A DNA stretch of 64,000 nt from Veillonellales bacterium (GTDB lineage Bacteria > Bacillota > Negativicutes > Veillonellales > Dialisteraceae). The stretch is from contig CALXPQ010000005.1 of NCBI GenBank assembly GCA_944390485.1, positions 1-64,000 on the forward strand, in the 5' to 3' direction. Below, piece after piece: positions 41,735 to 52,399 of the stretch. Both the position numbers and the translations under genes were made by a program. Under the pieces are notes generated by a model. It was not told the origin of the DNA. It worked only from the letters and a program-made list of their open reading frames with translations, and made no database searches. Each line of letters opens with the position of its first letter. Positions within the stretch are counted from its first letter, which is position 1.

Positions 41735-43483
41735 TCAGAGGACCTCCTTTGCTTTCTTTGCGATAGTGGATGCGACGAAGGGCGTGCCGTCATACTGCAG
41801 GAGCGACAGCAGCTTTTCGTGGCAGTCGAAGTGGGAAGCAAAGAGCTCCCGGAGCTGCGCGGTGAGATTTTCTTCGACGATGAGGACTTTCTTCGCCCCC
41901 TCGACGTACGGGCGGAGCTCCTCTTCCGGGAAGGGCGAGAGGAGGCGCAGGTGGAGATGGTTGATCTTTTTGCCCGTGTCTTTCAGCATGTCGACGGCCT
42001 CGTCGATCGCGCCGCCCGTGGAGGTGACGCCCACGATGAGGAGATCCGCGTCCGTGTCTTCTTCATTGACGAAGAACGGCTGGATGGCCTTCGATACGGT
42101 GCGGAACTTGCGGTGACGCTTCTCCATTCCCGTCACGCGGTCCGCCTGGCCTTCGGCGGGCTTGCCGAACGCGTTGTGCTCGAGCCCCGTGGAGAGGAAC
42201 ATGCCGTTCGCCACGCCGGGGATGGTGCGCACGGAGATGCCGTCTTCGCTGTCGGCGAAGCGGTGGAAATATTCGGCCTTCGGCAGCTCCGGCAGGCCCT
42301 CGCGGACGAGCTTGCCCCGGCGGATCGGGACGCGCTCCGCGTCGAAGGCGGGCACGGACTGCTTGCACATGCCGAATTCGAGGTCGGAGAGCAGGATGAC
42401 CGGCGTCTGGTATTCTTCCGCCAGGTTGAACGCCTCCTGGGTGATGTAGAAGCAGTCTTCGATGCTGGCGGCGGCGAGGACGATCTTCTCCGCGTCGCCA
42501 TGGCCCGCGCCGATGGCGTAGCGGATGTCGCTCTGCTCGACTTTCGTCGCCATGCCCGTGGACGGGCCGGCGCGCATCACGTCGATGATGACCACGGGGA
42601 TCTCCGCCATGGCCGCCATGGAGATGGATTCCGCCATGAGGGAGAGCCCGGGCCCGCTGGTGGCGGTGAAGGCGCGCACGCCCGCATAGCCCGCGCCCAT
42701 GGCCATCATGCACGAGGAGAGCTCGTCTTCCGTCTGGACGACGGTGCCTTTGATCTTGTGCATCACCTTGATCATGTATTCCATGATCTCCGACGCCGGG
42801 GTGATCGGGTAGGATGCCATGAAGCGGCTGCCCGCGGCGATGGCGCCGAGCGCGGCGGCTTCATTGCCGAGGAGATAGAGCTGCTCGGATTTTTCCGGCG
42901 CGGCGAGGCGGCCGATGGAGTCCGAGCCCTGCACCGCTTCCACCGCGGTGTCGTAGCCCTCGATGAAGACATGCTTGTTGTTCTCGACGACGGCCTCGCC
43001 CTTCTTGCCGAAGCGGTCGGCGATGAACTGGAAGAACGGCTCCTTCGGGAATCCGAGGATGCCTGCGGACATGCCGAGCGCGGCGATGTTCTTCATCTGA
43101 ATGGAGCCGTGCGCCTTGGCGATCTCCGTGATGGGCAGCGCCAGGAAGATACGGCCCGTGTGGGCTTCCCATTTCGGATGGAAAGCCTGGTCGGCGATGA
43201 TGACGCCCCCTTCGCGCACTTCTTCCCCGTGCTTGTCGATCGTCTCCTGATCGAGCGCTACCAGGCAGTCCACGCTCTCGCCGATGGTGGCTACGCGGTG
43301 CGCCGCGGAGATGCGGAGCGCGATGGTGGTGTGGCCGCCCTTGATGCGGGACGCGAAGAGGCGCTGGCTGAAGAGGGAGTAGCCCTCCTGCGCCAGCACG
43401 CGGCCGAGGATCTCGCCGCAGGACTCGACGCCCTGCCCCTGCTGTCCGCCCATTTTCCAGATAAAATCACGTTTCGTTTCCAA
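41735..43483 (-). CDS. korA: 2-oxoacid:ferredoxin oxidoreductase, fused gamma-alpha subunit
   Basis: A 582-aa subunit. The N-terminal 190 residues are the gamma domain (KMGGQQGQGVESCGEIL, ASRIKGGHTTIALRIS); the rest is the alpha domain (ASYPITPASEIMEYM, TATSGPGLSLMAE, DVMRAGPSTGMATKVEQSD). The only start that fits is the TTG at 43483, with AAAAAGGAGG upstream. It is coupled to korB. A promoter about 150 bp upstream gives a long leader with a GCCGCC/GGCGGC hairpin. Confidence 0.9.
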   Translation of the reverse strand: METKRDFIWKMGGQQGQGVESCGEILGRVLAQEGYSLFSQRLFASRIKGGHTTIALRISAAHRVATIGESVDCLVALDQETIDKHGEEVREGGVIIADQAFHPKWEAHTGRIFLALPITEIAKAHGSIQMKNIAALGMSAGILGFPKEPFFQFIADRFGKKGEAVVENNKHVFIEGYDTAVEAVQGSDSIGRLAAPEKSEQLYLLGNEAAALGAIAAGSRFMASYPITPASEIMEYMIKVMHKIKGTVVQTEDELSSCMMAMGAGYAGVRAFTATSGPGLSLMAESISMAAMAEIPVVIIDVMRAGPSTGMATKVEQSDIRYAIGAGHGDAEKIVLAAASIEDCFYITQEAFNLAEEYQTPVILLSDLEFGMCKQSVPAFDAERVPIRRGKLVREGLPELPKAEYFHRFADSEDGISVRTIPGVANGMFLSTGLEHNAFGKPAEGQADRVTGMEKRHRKFRTVSKAIQPFFVNEEDTDADLLIVGVTSTGGAIDEAVDMLKDTGKKINHLHLRLLSPFPEEELRPYVEGAKKVLIVEENLTAQLRELFASHFDCHEKLLSLLQYDGTPFVASTIAKKAKEVL

Positions 43484-43623
43484 TTTCTGCCTCCTTTTTG
43501 CGCACAAAGACAGACCGCGCCTGCGTCCTGTACCGCGCCCTTGCGGCCGGCCTCCCGGAGGAGTCCCCCTATGAATTTGTGCCAATGAAGCCGCCGCGGG
43601 GCGGCTCCGGAATTGCTGCCTTT

Positions 43624-43652
43624 ATTATATCTGCTGGTCATGATTCAGTCTA
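43624..43652 (-). promoter_or_regulatory. Promoter of korAB
   Basis: Minus strand TAGACT (43647-43652), 17-bp spacer, TATAAT (43624-43629). The leader of about 135 nt contains GGAGCCGCC-CCGC-GGCGGCTTC. Confidence 0.55.
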
Positions 43653-43726
43653 TAAAATGCAAAGAAAAATCCGTTTTTCCCGCGGGAAAATTTTACAGAC
43701 TTTACACGGCGCGTGAAAACGGGCAC

Positions 43727-43754
43727 AAAAAAGCACCCGGCCTCCCGGATGCTT
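43727..43754 (-). terminator. Terminator after queE
   Basis: Minus strand GCATCCGG-GAGG-CCGGGTGC then T6. Confidence 0.85.
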
Positions 43755-43758
43755 CCCT

Positions 43759-44421
43759 TCACACGCCGCGCATGTCCGGCGGCCAGATGACTTTGTGGAG
43801 CTGCACCTGCACGGTCACATCCGCGAGCCGCTTCTCCCGCACGAATTCCACCAGCGCCCGCGGCTCGATCTGCCCGAAGACGGGCGACACGTAGCCCCGC
43901 GGCGCGCCGGGCCCCGAGAGCCGGCGGCGCACCACGCGCTCCATGGCGCACAGGTCGCGCCGGCTCCCCACGACGAACTTCACCACGTCGCAGGCGGCGA
44001 GGCGCGCGAAATTCTCCTCGCGCATGGCCCCTTCCATGCCCGAATCGGGGCACTTCCAGTCCATCGTGTAGAACAGATGCGGCGGCCGTTGTTCCAGGAG
44101 CGGCACCGCGCCGTTCGTCTCGATGTTGCACTCATATCCCTCTTTGCCGAGCGCGGCGCACAGGGAGGCGATGGGCTGGAGGAGCGGCTCGCCGCCGGTG
44201 AGGGTCACCCGCTTCCACGGGTACGCGCGGATGCGGGCGAGGAGCTCGTCCTCCGTGAGCCGCTCCGCCGCGTCCTCCTCCCGGAGCGCGTAGGCGGTGT
44301 CGCAGTAGGAGCACCGCAGGTTGCACCCCGCGAAGCGCACGAACGTGGCCATGAGGCCGGTGCGCTTCCCCTCGCCGTCGATGCTGTCGAAGATTTCCGC
44401 GATGGGGAATTTATTTTTCAT
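43759..44421 (-). CDS. queE: 7-carboxy-7-deazaguanine synthase
   Basis: QueE, 220 aa, a radical-SAM enzyme that makes the 7-deazaguanine core of queuosine. The cluster motif is FAGCNLRCSYCDTAYA (C-x3-C-x2-C, residues 31-46), preceded by the substrate strand IAEIFDSIDGEGKRTG and followed by TLTGGEPLLQ. It overlaps queD by 11 bp and closes the queC-queD-queE operon. Confidence 0.94.
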   Translation of the reverse strand: MKNKFPIAEIFDSIDGEGKRTGLMATFVRFAGCNLRCSYCDTAYALREEDAAERLTEDELLARIRAYPWKRVTLTGGEPLLQPIASLCAALGKEGYECNIETNGAVPLLEQRPPHLFYTMDWKCPDSGMEGAMREENFARLAACDVVKFVVGSRRDLCAMERVVRRRLSGPGAPRGYVSPVFGQIEPRALVEFVREKRLADVTVQVQLHKVIWPPDMRGV

Positions 44422-44740
44422 AGATGGCCAGGTTCCCTTCCGACTCGCGCACGGCCACGCGCACGCAGTGCGGCAGCTGGTCGGCGATCCACTTCGCGAT
44501 GTTCTCCGCCGTGGGATTGAGCCCGCCCAGCACGTCGTTGAGGTACGCGTGGTCGAGCCGCATCACCACGTCCTTGATGCGGGAGAAATCGAGCACCATG
44601 CCGTTCTCGTCGAGGGTCTCGCTCCGGAGCGTCACTTCGATCTTCCAGTTGTGCCCGTGGATGCGGGAGCACTTCGACGGATAGGGGAGCTTGAGCTGGT
44701 GGGCCCCGCTCACTTCCACAGTCTTCACTACGGTATACAT
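44411..44740 (-). CDS. queD: 6-carboxy-5,6,7,8-tetrahydropterin synthase
   Basis: QueD, 109 aa, a small pterin synthase-like enzyme of the queuosine route. The zinc histidines are in SGAHQLKL and IHGHNWKIEV; the catalytic Cys lies in PSKCSRIHG; LDHAYLNDVLGGLNPTAENIA and VRESEGN complete the pattern. Two adjacent ATGs overlap the queC stop (AATGATG); the second (44740) has GGAGG seven bases upstream and was chosen. Confidence 0.93.
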   Translation of the reverse strand: MYTVVKTVEVSGAHQLKLPYPSKCSRIHGHNWKIEVTLRSETLDENGMVLDFSRIKDVVMRLDHAYLNDVLGGLNPTAENIAKWIADQLPHCVRVAVRESEGNLAIYEK

Positions 44741-45438
44741 CATTTCACCTCCAGCGCCGGATCTTTCACGCCGTTCGCTGCGAAGGCCGCCGTGCGGTCC
44801 CGGCAGGTGCCGCACTGGCCACACGGCCGGTCGCCGCCTTCGTAGCAGCTCCACGTGAGCTCGTAGGGCACATGGAGCCGGAGCCCCTCCGCGACCACCG
44901 CCGCCTTGCCCACGCCCGCGAAAGGCGCAGCGAGATGGACTTTCCCGTACGTGCCGATGGAGACCGCCTCGCCCATAGCGCGGAGGAAGCCTTCGCTGCA
45001 GTCCGCGTAAGCGTTCCCCGCCGCGTCGTCCGCGTGCGCCCCGAGATAGATGTCCACCTCGTCGTCCGGGTAGATCGACGCCGCGAGCGCCGCCGCCGCG
45101 GACAGCATGAGACCGTTCCGGAAGGGCACGTACGTCGTGACCCGGCCGTCCGGCCGCTCCGCGGTCTGCTCGGCGTAGCTCTTGTGCTCGATGGCCTGCG
45201 TGGAGCCTTCGAGGAGCGCGCAGTCGGAGTATTTCATGATCTCCGACAGGTCGAATTCATAATGGCGGAGCCCGTAGTACGCGGCGATCTTCCGCGCCGC
45301 CTCGAGCTCTTTCCGGTGTTTCTGCCCATAAAAAATGGATGCCGTAGACACATTCTTCGCACCCAGTTTTTCCACAGCGACCGCGATGCACGTGGTGGAG
45401 TCCACGCCGCCGCTGGACAGTATGACTGCTTTCTGCAT
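44740..45438 (-). CDS. queC: 7-cyano-7-deazaguanine synthase
   Basis: QueC, 232 aa, ATP-dependent ligase making preQ0 from the queE product. The PP-loop is LSSGGVDSTTCI (residues 7-18); the zinc site is the SCYEGGDRPCGQCGTCRDR stretch near the C-terminus. The ATG at 45438 follows CAGGAGGG. That ribosome site is part of a preQ1-I-like RNA fold immediately upstream, which fits end-product control of the queCDE operon. Confidence 0.95.
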   Translation of the reverse strand: MQKAVILSSGGVDSTTCIAVAVEKLGAKNVSTASIFYGQKHRKELEAARKIAAYYGLRHYEFDLSEIMKYSDCALLEGSTQAIEHKSYAEQTAERPDGRVTTYVPFRNGLMLSAAAALAASIYPDDEVDIYLGAHADDAAGNAYADCSEGFLRAMGEAVSIGTYGKVHLAAPFAGVGKAAVVAEGLRLHVPYELTWSCYEGGDRPCGQCGTCRDRTAAFAANGVKDPALEVK

Positions 45439-45442
45439 TTTT

Positions 45443-45482
45443 CCCTCCTGTTTTTTATAGTTGGTTCTCAGAAAAGACAACT
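45443..45482 (-). promoter_or_regulatory. preQ1-I riboswitch-like leader of queC
   Basis: The RNA reads AGUUG (45478-45482), a 14-nt loop containing UUCUG, CAACU (45459-45463), then the A-rich tail AUAAAAAAC and AGGAGG. This is the compact preQ1-I layout; the tail AUAAAAAAC is as I remember it for the B. subtilis queC leader. The loop UUCUG can pair with CAGGA of the tail, hiding the ribosome site. Ligand binding would thus block queC translation. Confidence 0.55.
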
Positions 45483-45514
45483 TGCGCGCCGGAGCGCGCG
45501 AAAAGAACGAATGT

Positions 45515-45523
45515 ATTATACCA
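45515..45523 (-). promoter_or_regulatory. Extended -10 promoter of queCDE
   Basis: Minus strand TGGTATAAT; a GCGCGC/GCGCGC hairpin lies between it and the preQ1-like fold. Confidence 0.55.
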
Positions 45524-45552
45524 CAGGCCGCGCCTCCGTGAGAAACGCGCAG

Positions 45553-45580
45553 AAAAGCCGCCTCTCCGGAGAGAAGCGGC
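45553..45580 (-). terminator. Terminator after the DUF805 gene
   Basis: Minus strand GCCGCTTCTCTCC / GGAGAGGCGGC stem followed by TTTTCTG. Confidence 0.75.
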
Positions 45581-45586
45581 GGACTG

Positions 45587-45988
45587 TCAGATGTCGTAGG
45601 GGTACTCCGTCGGGTCGAGGCCGTAGCGGTTCGCCCCGTACGTGCCGTGCTTGAAGAGAAGGTACAGCCCGACCGCGATATTCAGCACGGGCAGGCAGAC
45701 GGCGATCCAGAAGGGCCACGGTTCCCGCCCGAGGTCGTGTGCCCGGCGCGACACGAGCGAGAGGAGCGACCACAGGATGGGCAGGTACAACACGGCCAAC
45801 CACACCACGTGGTGCGTGATGGCGTACACCGCGCCCATGAGGAGGTACACCGGGAGCACGCGCAGGAAGTAGCGCATGCGGTTCAGCCGCCCTTCGAAGG
45901 TGAACCACATCCCCTTCACGGATTTGTCCGTAAAGCCGTCCGCCGTCCGATACGCGGCCTGCTGTTTTTCCCACTGCTCGACTTCCAT
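45587..45988 (-). CDS. DUF805 membrane protein
   Basis: A 133-aa membrane protein with a soluble N-terminus and four hydrophobic segments. FEGRLNRMRYFLRVLPVYLL and RRAHDLGREPWPFW are the hallmark blocks of DUF805, a family of unknown role. It is single-gene, GC-rich like the rest of the chromosome, and marks the left border of the AT-rich island. Confidence 0.85.
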   Translation of the reverse strand: MEVEQWEKQQAAYRTADGFTDKSVKGMWFTFEGRLNRMRYFLRVLPVYLLMGAVYAITHHVVWLAVLYLPILWSLLSLVSRRAHDLGREPWPFWIAVCLPVLNIAVGLYLLFKHGTYGANRYGLDPTEYPYDI

Positions 45989-46065
45989 GGCGATCCCCCG
46001 TTTCTTTTCTGCCGGCTGTTTTCTTTCATCCTATCGCAGGTGTGTAAAGTTTCCGTAAATTTTCT

Positions 46066-46647
46066 TTACAATACCCCCAGATCAACAAATTTGTCATAGA
46101 TCCCCCGGAAAGGATGCCCCGCAGGCAATTTTTCAAGGATTTCTTCGCTTTTCTTGCGCAAAGATTTATATTCAGCATAGTCTCGAGGATGATCCTCTTG
46201 AGCTAATTTTTCTCTGTCCAAAAAAGGTTTCATTGCCGCCTGCAATGTTGTAATCTCCGCTTCAATCGTCATATCAACCGCTACAGCCCACCCAATCGCC
46301 TCTGTAAGACCAGCCGCTACGACTGCGGATATCCCCCATCCTATAACGGGGATGCATTTTACCAAATTTCTTCCGATGAGGGTTGCCGCCGTTGCGCTAA
46401 TAATCGTCTTTGCAGTATCAAGTGTGATATCTTTACCAAAAATTTTCCCTAAACTGATAACCATCCCCGTTTGTGCCGCACTAATCGGTAATATATCGGT
46501 ACCAGGAATGGGGCTTACGCCGGCTATACCACTAGCAATAGAAGCTGTGCGTATTGCAAGCTGACACTTTTTAAATTGTTCACTTGTCATAACTTCTTTT
46601 GCTATAGACTTTTTAACTGATATGATTTTCGTATAATCTTTTTCCAT
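46066..46647 (-). CDS. DUF697-like membrane protein (AT-rich island, gene 3)
   Basis: A 193-aa protein with a glycine/isoleucine-rich central region (residues 30-130): ASGIAGVSPIPGTDILPISAAQTGMVISLGKIFG, then LIGRNLVKCIPVIGWGISAVVAAGLTEAIGW. The PIPGTD...Q-x-x-M-I...P..G pattern is like DUF697, a membrane-associated domain usually attached to GTPases, here standing alone. Charged helices flank it. Codon use is much more AT-rich than in neighbours. It starts 25 bp after the 802-aa gene and is probably co-transcribed. Confidence 0.65.
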   Translation of the reverse strand: MEKDYTKIISVKKSIAKEVMTSEQFKKCQLAIRTASIASGIAGVSPIPGTDILPISAAQTGMVISLGKIFGKDITLDTAKTIISATAATLIGRNLVKCIPVIGWGISAVVAAGLTEAIGWAVAVDMTIEAEITTLQAAMKPFLDREKLAQEDHPRDYAEYKSLRKKSEEILEKLPAGHPFRGIYDKFVDLGVL

Positions 46648-46671
46648 AACATTTTCCTCTTAATAATGCCT

Positions 46672-49080
46672 TTAATACAAAGATGCTTTTTTCATTTCTG
46701 ACACAATCCGATTCAATACGGCAATATCCACATTCTTATTCCAATATACATCTGGATATCCAATTTTTAATTCCAGATCGGCCTGTCCATTTGCATATCT
46801 AACTTCTTGGCATTCAATTTTCTGATAAGGAATTACATCCTGAATGATATTCCCATTGACAATGGCAATCCCCTCAACACAAAAAATTAAATCAACGTCT
46901 TTCTTAGTTTTATCAGTAAGAATCGCAAATGCACTTTGACTAATTGTATATCTCGATTCAAAGGCCAAATTATCCATTTGAAGGAATTCATTTTGCCAAT
47001 ACGCAGAGAATTCTGGACTTCCCCAGCAGATAAGGCCTGCATTATCAGTATTCAAGATTAAGCCATAACTATTTTTCTGGATAATATTGCATTTTTCCTT
47101 TTTTTGATTCTCTTTATCGGATTCCTCCTCCTCTTCGCCCAATAGCCCTATTTGAAATACCGGCTCGTAATATTTCCGCGCTGTCTTTTTTACCTCATTC
47201 ATATTTTTACTGAAAGCAATGTTCCCATCAGGTAGGAATAGGTTATAGTCTTCACAAAAACTTGCCAAATCATTATTTAAGTACTCCACTTCTTTCATAT
47301 TAGAAATACAGTCAAACCTCTCAAACAGTTTTCTCATTAAGTTATAAAAGAATTTTTCGGTGAAATAACGGTATGAATAATCATTGATCAGCGCCAAACA
47401 CTCTTCCTCTTTAAAAGACCCCTGATTCATGTCTTCTTGGAATTTCATGAGGTCTTTTTTCGCTAGCCTGATTTTAGCTTCAATCAGGTAGATCAATTCG
47501 TCATGTTTATCAAGCTTTCTAAAGCAGGACAACTTTTCTATTCCAGATACCGTTTCATTCAACACGTGAATATAACCCGCCCGAAATTTACATTGTGCCA
47601 GTTGTTGCACACATCCCTTTTTATTACTCTTAAAGTTGGTCTTAATAATTTCTTCCCTATATTTTTTTGCAAGATAGGTATTTCCATAACATTTTTCAGC
47701 AAAATAAGAATTTGCCTGAGGCAAAGGTAATGTCTTATTGAAATTCATGATTTGCTTTTTTTCAAATGCTATTAACGCTCTATGATATGCCTTCTTTAAA
47801 AGTAACTTTTGCGATAGTAAAAAATCATGTTCCAAATTTTGCGCATTTATCCGAGTTTGATCTATCCTGGTCTCAGGCATCGGATAAAGATACAAAGGAT
47901 CAACTTGCAGTTCTAACAATTTATAATTCACATAGGGGGTCTTCTCTTTAGACTGCAAATATTGGCACACGTAAAGCCGACTCAAAAATTTGGCATTTGA
48001 TATCGCATTATAGCCTTCATTAACAAGAATTTTGAATAACCTTACCGCATCATCCGTTGCGCCAACTTTCAAATAAGAAATCGCGCACAGTTGCAAAATA
48101 TCAAAGGCCGTTGGCGCCATTGCCTCTGCTAACCTTAACAATTCATGAATTTTATCAAAATCTTTCTTTTCTTCACCCCATAATAAATCGATATATTCAA
48201 GCGCAAAAATTGCTTCCATCTGATTTTCTCTTAAAAGATTTGCAGAGGTCAGCGAATAATAATATTCATAATGCTGTTTCGCTAATTCCGTATACTTCTT
48301 TGCAATTTCCAAATCTCTTATATTTAACGCTGCTTCCGATTTATTTTGAGACATTCTTTTTCTTGCCTGTTCAGCAATATAATGTGCAGTATGTCCATAA
48401 AAATACCAAAAAGGAGGATACGCCATGAACTTATGAGAAATAGCTTCCAAACGTGCATATTTTCTATACTCATTTTGATCCATTAAGATATCATCATATT
48501 GTTTGATCTGTTTTTCCGTCAGCCGCCATTCATCTGGAAATTCATATTCATCTGCCAATCGCCATGCAGTCGTAAATAGCTCTTGACGCAATGCACTTAA
48601 TTGTTCTATTGCTGTAATCTGTAATTCTACTTCTTTATCTTCTCTATCCACTCCAGCATTTGCCTTTTCTCTGCGATAATTCATGTAGCCGGAGCCAATT
48701 TGTGTAGCCAAAGAAAAAGCAATTGCCACAGGCTGACCGGACGCAATGACGCTCAAATTTGGAATCGCTGCCCAAATCGCATTTCTTATCTTTCTCCGAT
48801 AATTTTTCTCAATCTGTTCTTTTTTGATTTTTTGGATACGGAAAAAAGTAATTGTGTTTAGTAATTCGCTAATGATACGAAGTAGCGCTTCACTTTTAGG
48901 GATTTCTTTGAGATTTAAATTATTCAGGATTGCATCATATTCCTGTTCCAGAATATAAGAATCACGATAATCTATAATTTGAGAAACTGATACCGTACAC
49001 ATATTCAAGGCGCAAGCGGCTTTCAGCTTTTCAGAATACTCTCTCTCATTTCGTTTCATTACTGAATTTTTTTCAGTCAT
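46672..49080 (-). CDS. Large TPR-like protein of unknown function (AT-rich island, gene 2)
   Basis: An 802-aa protein I do not recognise. Residues 1-100 are helical and charged; about 110-150 form a hydrophobic glycine-rich stretch (AIPNLSVIASGQPVAIAFSL). Residues 240-600 look like irregular TPR helices with many Tyr, Leu and Ala positions. A Glu/Lys-rich linker (EEEEESDKENQKKEK) leads to a C-terminal beta-rich domain (about 680-790) with ILTDKTKKDVDLIFCVEGIAIV-type strands, resembling bacterial PH/GRAM-like sensors. The ATG at 49080 follows GGGAGGAAG. Strongly AT-rich. Confidence 0.6.
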   Translation of the reverse strand: MTEKNSVMKRNEREYSEKLKAACALNMCTVSVSQIIDYRDSYILEQEYDAILNNLNLKEIPKSEALLRIISELLNTITFFRIQKIKKEQIEKNYRRKIRNAIWAAIPNLSVIASGQPVAIAFSLATQIGSGYMNYRREKANAGVDREDKEVELQITAIEQLSALRQELFTTAWRLADEYEFPDEWRLTEKQIKQYDDILMDQNEYRKYARLEAISHKFMAYPPFWYFYGHTAHYIAEQARKRMSQNKSEAALNIRDLEIAKKYTELAKQHYEYYYSLTSANLLRENQMEAIFALEYIDLLWGEEKKDFDKIHELLRLAEAMAPTAFDILQLCAISYLKVGATDDAVRLFKILVNEGYNAISNAKFLSRLYVCQYLQSKEKTPYVNYKLLELQVDPLYLYPMPETRIDQTRINAQNLEHDFLLSQKLLLKKAYHRALIAFEKKQIMNFNKTLPLPQANSYFAEKCYGNTYLAKKYREEIIKTNFKSNKKGCVQQLAQCKFRAGYIHVLNETVSGIEKLSCFRKLDKHDELIYLIEAKIRLAKKDLMKFQEDMNQGSFKEEECLALINDYSYRYFTEKFFYNLMRKLFERFDCISNMKEVEYLNNDLASFCEDYNLFLPDGNIAFSKNMNEVKKTARKYYEPVFQIGLLGEEEEESDKENQKKEKCNIIQKNSYGLILNTDNAGLICWGSPEFSAYWQNEFLQMDNLAFESRYTISQSAFAILTDKTKKDVDLIFCVEGIAIVNGNIIQDVIPYQKIECQEVRYANGQADLELKIGYPDVYWNKNVDIAVLNRIVSEMKKASLY

Positions 49081-49096
49081 TTTTTCTTCCTCCCAA

Positions 49097-50041
49097 TTAT
49101 TTGAAATTAACGACCAATTTGATCGGTACATGGTCCGATACCTTGCCACGATACTGTCTTAATTTTTCGACGGGCTGCTCTATATCAGCAAAATACTTAT
49201 TCAATACTTCTACCCGTTGTACCGCAAGAATTAATTTTAAATCCAAGTCAGTTTCATAAGTGAAATGATCATAATCATTAGCATAGCATTCTTCAATTAG
49301 ATTTTGATCTTTAGGCATTTTTAATGTAGTTGCTAGATTTTGCACTGTCTTATAGCTTCTTCTTTTACCAGTATACCTCGTCTCGGTAATGGTCCCAATT
49401 CTATATACTGACTGCTCACCTTTATTCAAGCTCAAATTATAATCTCCTACTAAAAATGTATACGCAGGCATAAATTCTCCATCTTCCGAAAGTTCTCGAT
49501 GATCACAAATGCGTGGCAATATTTGTTTAACTAAGATATTAAACTCTTGAATCCTGTCGCCCTTATAAGTCGGTCCCAAAATATGTGTGTTTACAATTCT
49601 AAGCTCAAAATTACATCCTCCCAACATCCCTCGGGCTGTAAAACGTCCATAATACGGAGGGCGAATCAAATTTCCTGCTCCTGCATTTTCATAATATCCA
49701 GGATTATGATTTCTGTAAGTTTTCAATAGACGCAACCGTTTTGAATTCCAAATAAATCCATATCGTTCTGGATCACGCCGCCCTTTCTGATTTGGCATCT
49801 CCTCACCGAAACAGCCGGTATATTCTCTCCATGGGCACTTATATCGATTTAAATAACAGATTAAATGTTTCAATGCCAGTCCAGAATTAATTTCCTGCAA
49901 AGCGATAACATCAAATTTTTCCTGTACAATAATTTTGGCAATCAAATTGAAATCGCGTGAAAGTTTTTCCTGATGCATATCCGCGCTAACATTAGAAAAA
50001 TTAAAGTCACGTAAATTAAAAGATCCAATATTATAACTCAT
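49097..50041 (-). CDS. Endonuclease/exonuclease/phosphatase-family protein (AT-rich island, gene 1)
   Basis: A 314-aa EEP-fold protein, the fold of DNase I, ExoIII and inositol phosphatases. The catalytic pattern is visible: N-terminal NLRDF, FDVIALQEINSG (Glu metal ligand), RIVNTHILG (His), FLVGDYNLS (Asp/Asn) and the final SDHVPI (Asp-His). No signal peptide, so it should act in the cytoplasm. It heads the island operon, 16 bp before the 802-aa gene, under a near-consensus promoter. DNA, RNA or a lipid/nucleotide phosphate could be the substrate. Confidence 0.75.
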   Translation of the reverse strand: MSYNIGSFNLRDFNFSNVSADMHQEKLSRDFNLIAKIIVQEKFDVIALQEINSGLALKHLICYLNRYKCPWREYTGCFGEEMPNQKGRRDPERYGFIWNSKRLRLLKTYRNHNPGYYENAGAGNLIRPPYYGRFTARGMLGGCNFELRIVNTHILGPTYKGDRIQEFNILVKQILPRICDHRELSEDGEFMPAYTFLVGDYNLSLNKGEQSVYRIGTITETRYTGKRRSYKTVQNLATTLKMPKDQNLIEECYANDYDHFTYETDLDLKLILAVQRVEVLNKYFADIEQPVEKLRQYRGKVSDHVPIKLVVNFK

Positions 50042-50076
50042 TTAATTCATCCTGCTTTCCTGAATCTTCAATTCAT

Positions 50077-50092
50077 ATCACATCTCTGTGAT
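50077..50092 (-). promoter_or_regulatory. Inverted repeat in the island leader
   Basis: ATCACA-TCTC-TGTGAT, a 6-bp inverted repeat between the promoter and the first gene; a possible operator or leader hairpin. Confidence 0.35.
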
Positions 50093-50137
50093 TTTATTTT
50101 TTATTTAAAGCACATCTCTAAAAGTCCTTTCAAGGTT

Positions 50138-50166
50138 ATAATAGTCAATTTTCTACACCCTGTCAA
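50138..50166 (-). promoter_or_regulatory. Promoter of the AT-rich island operon
   Basis: Minus strand TTGACA (50161-50166), 17-bp spacer, TATTAT (50138-50143). GAAAATTGAC occurs twice, once over the -35 and once beside the -10, 17 bp apart, so a regulator could bind the repeat. Confidence 0.7.
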
Positions 50167-50241
50167 TTTTCCTGTATGTGAACCCAAATATTAGTCTTAT
50201 TCTTTTGGGAAGTATCCATTATCAAAATTTTCTCTAAAGCG

Positions 50242-50274
50242 AAAAAAGCACGGCTTCCGCCGTGCCTTTTCTTT
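50242..50274 (-). terminator. Terminator after gyrB
   Basis: Minus strand GGCACGGC-GGAA-GCCGTGC then T6. Confidence 0.85.
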
Positions 50275-50275
50275 C

Positions 50276-52311
<2,036 letters not shown>

Positions 52312-52399
52312 TAGCCTTTCCCGTTTCGCTGTAAAAACTCCCGCCCCGCCGCGGGGATATGGTAAGATAATAGGAAATGGATCGGACGGGAGGCGGGTC

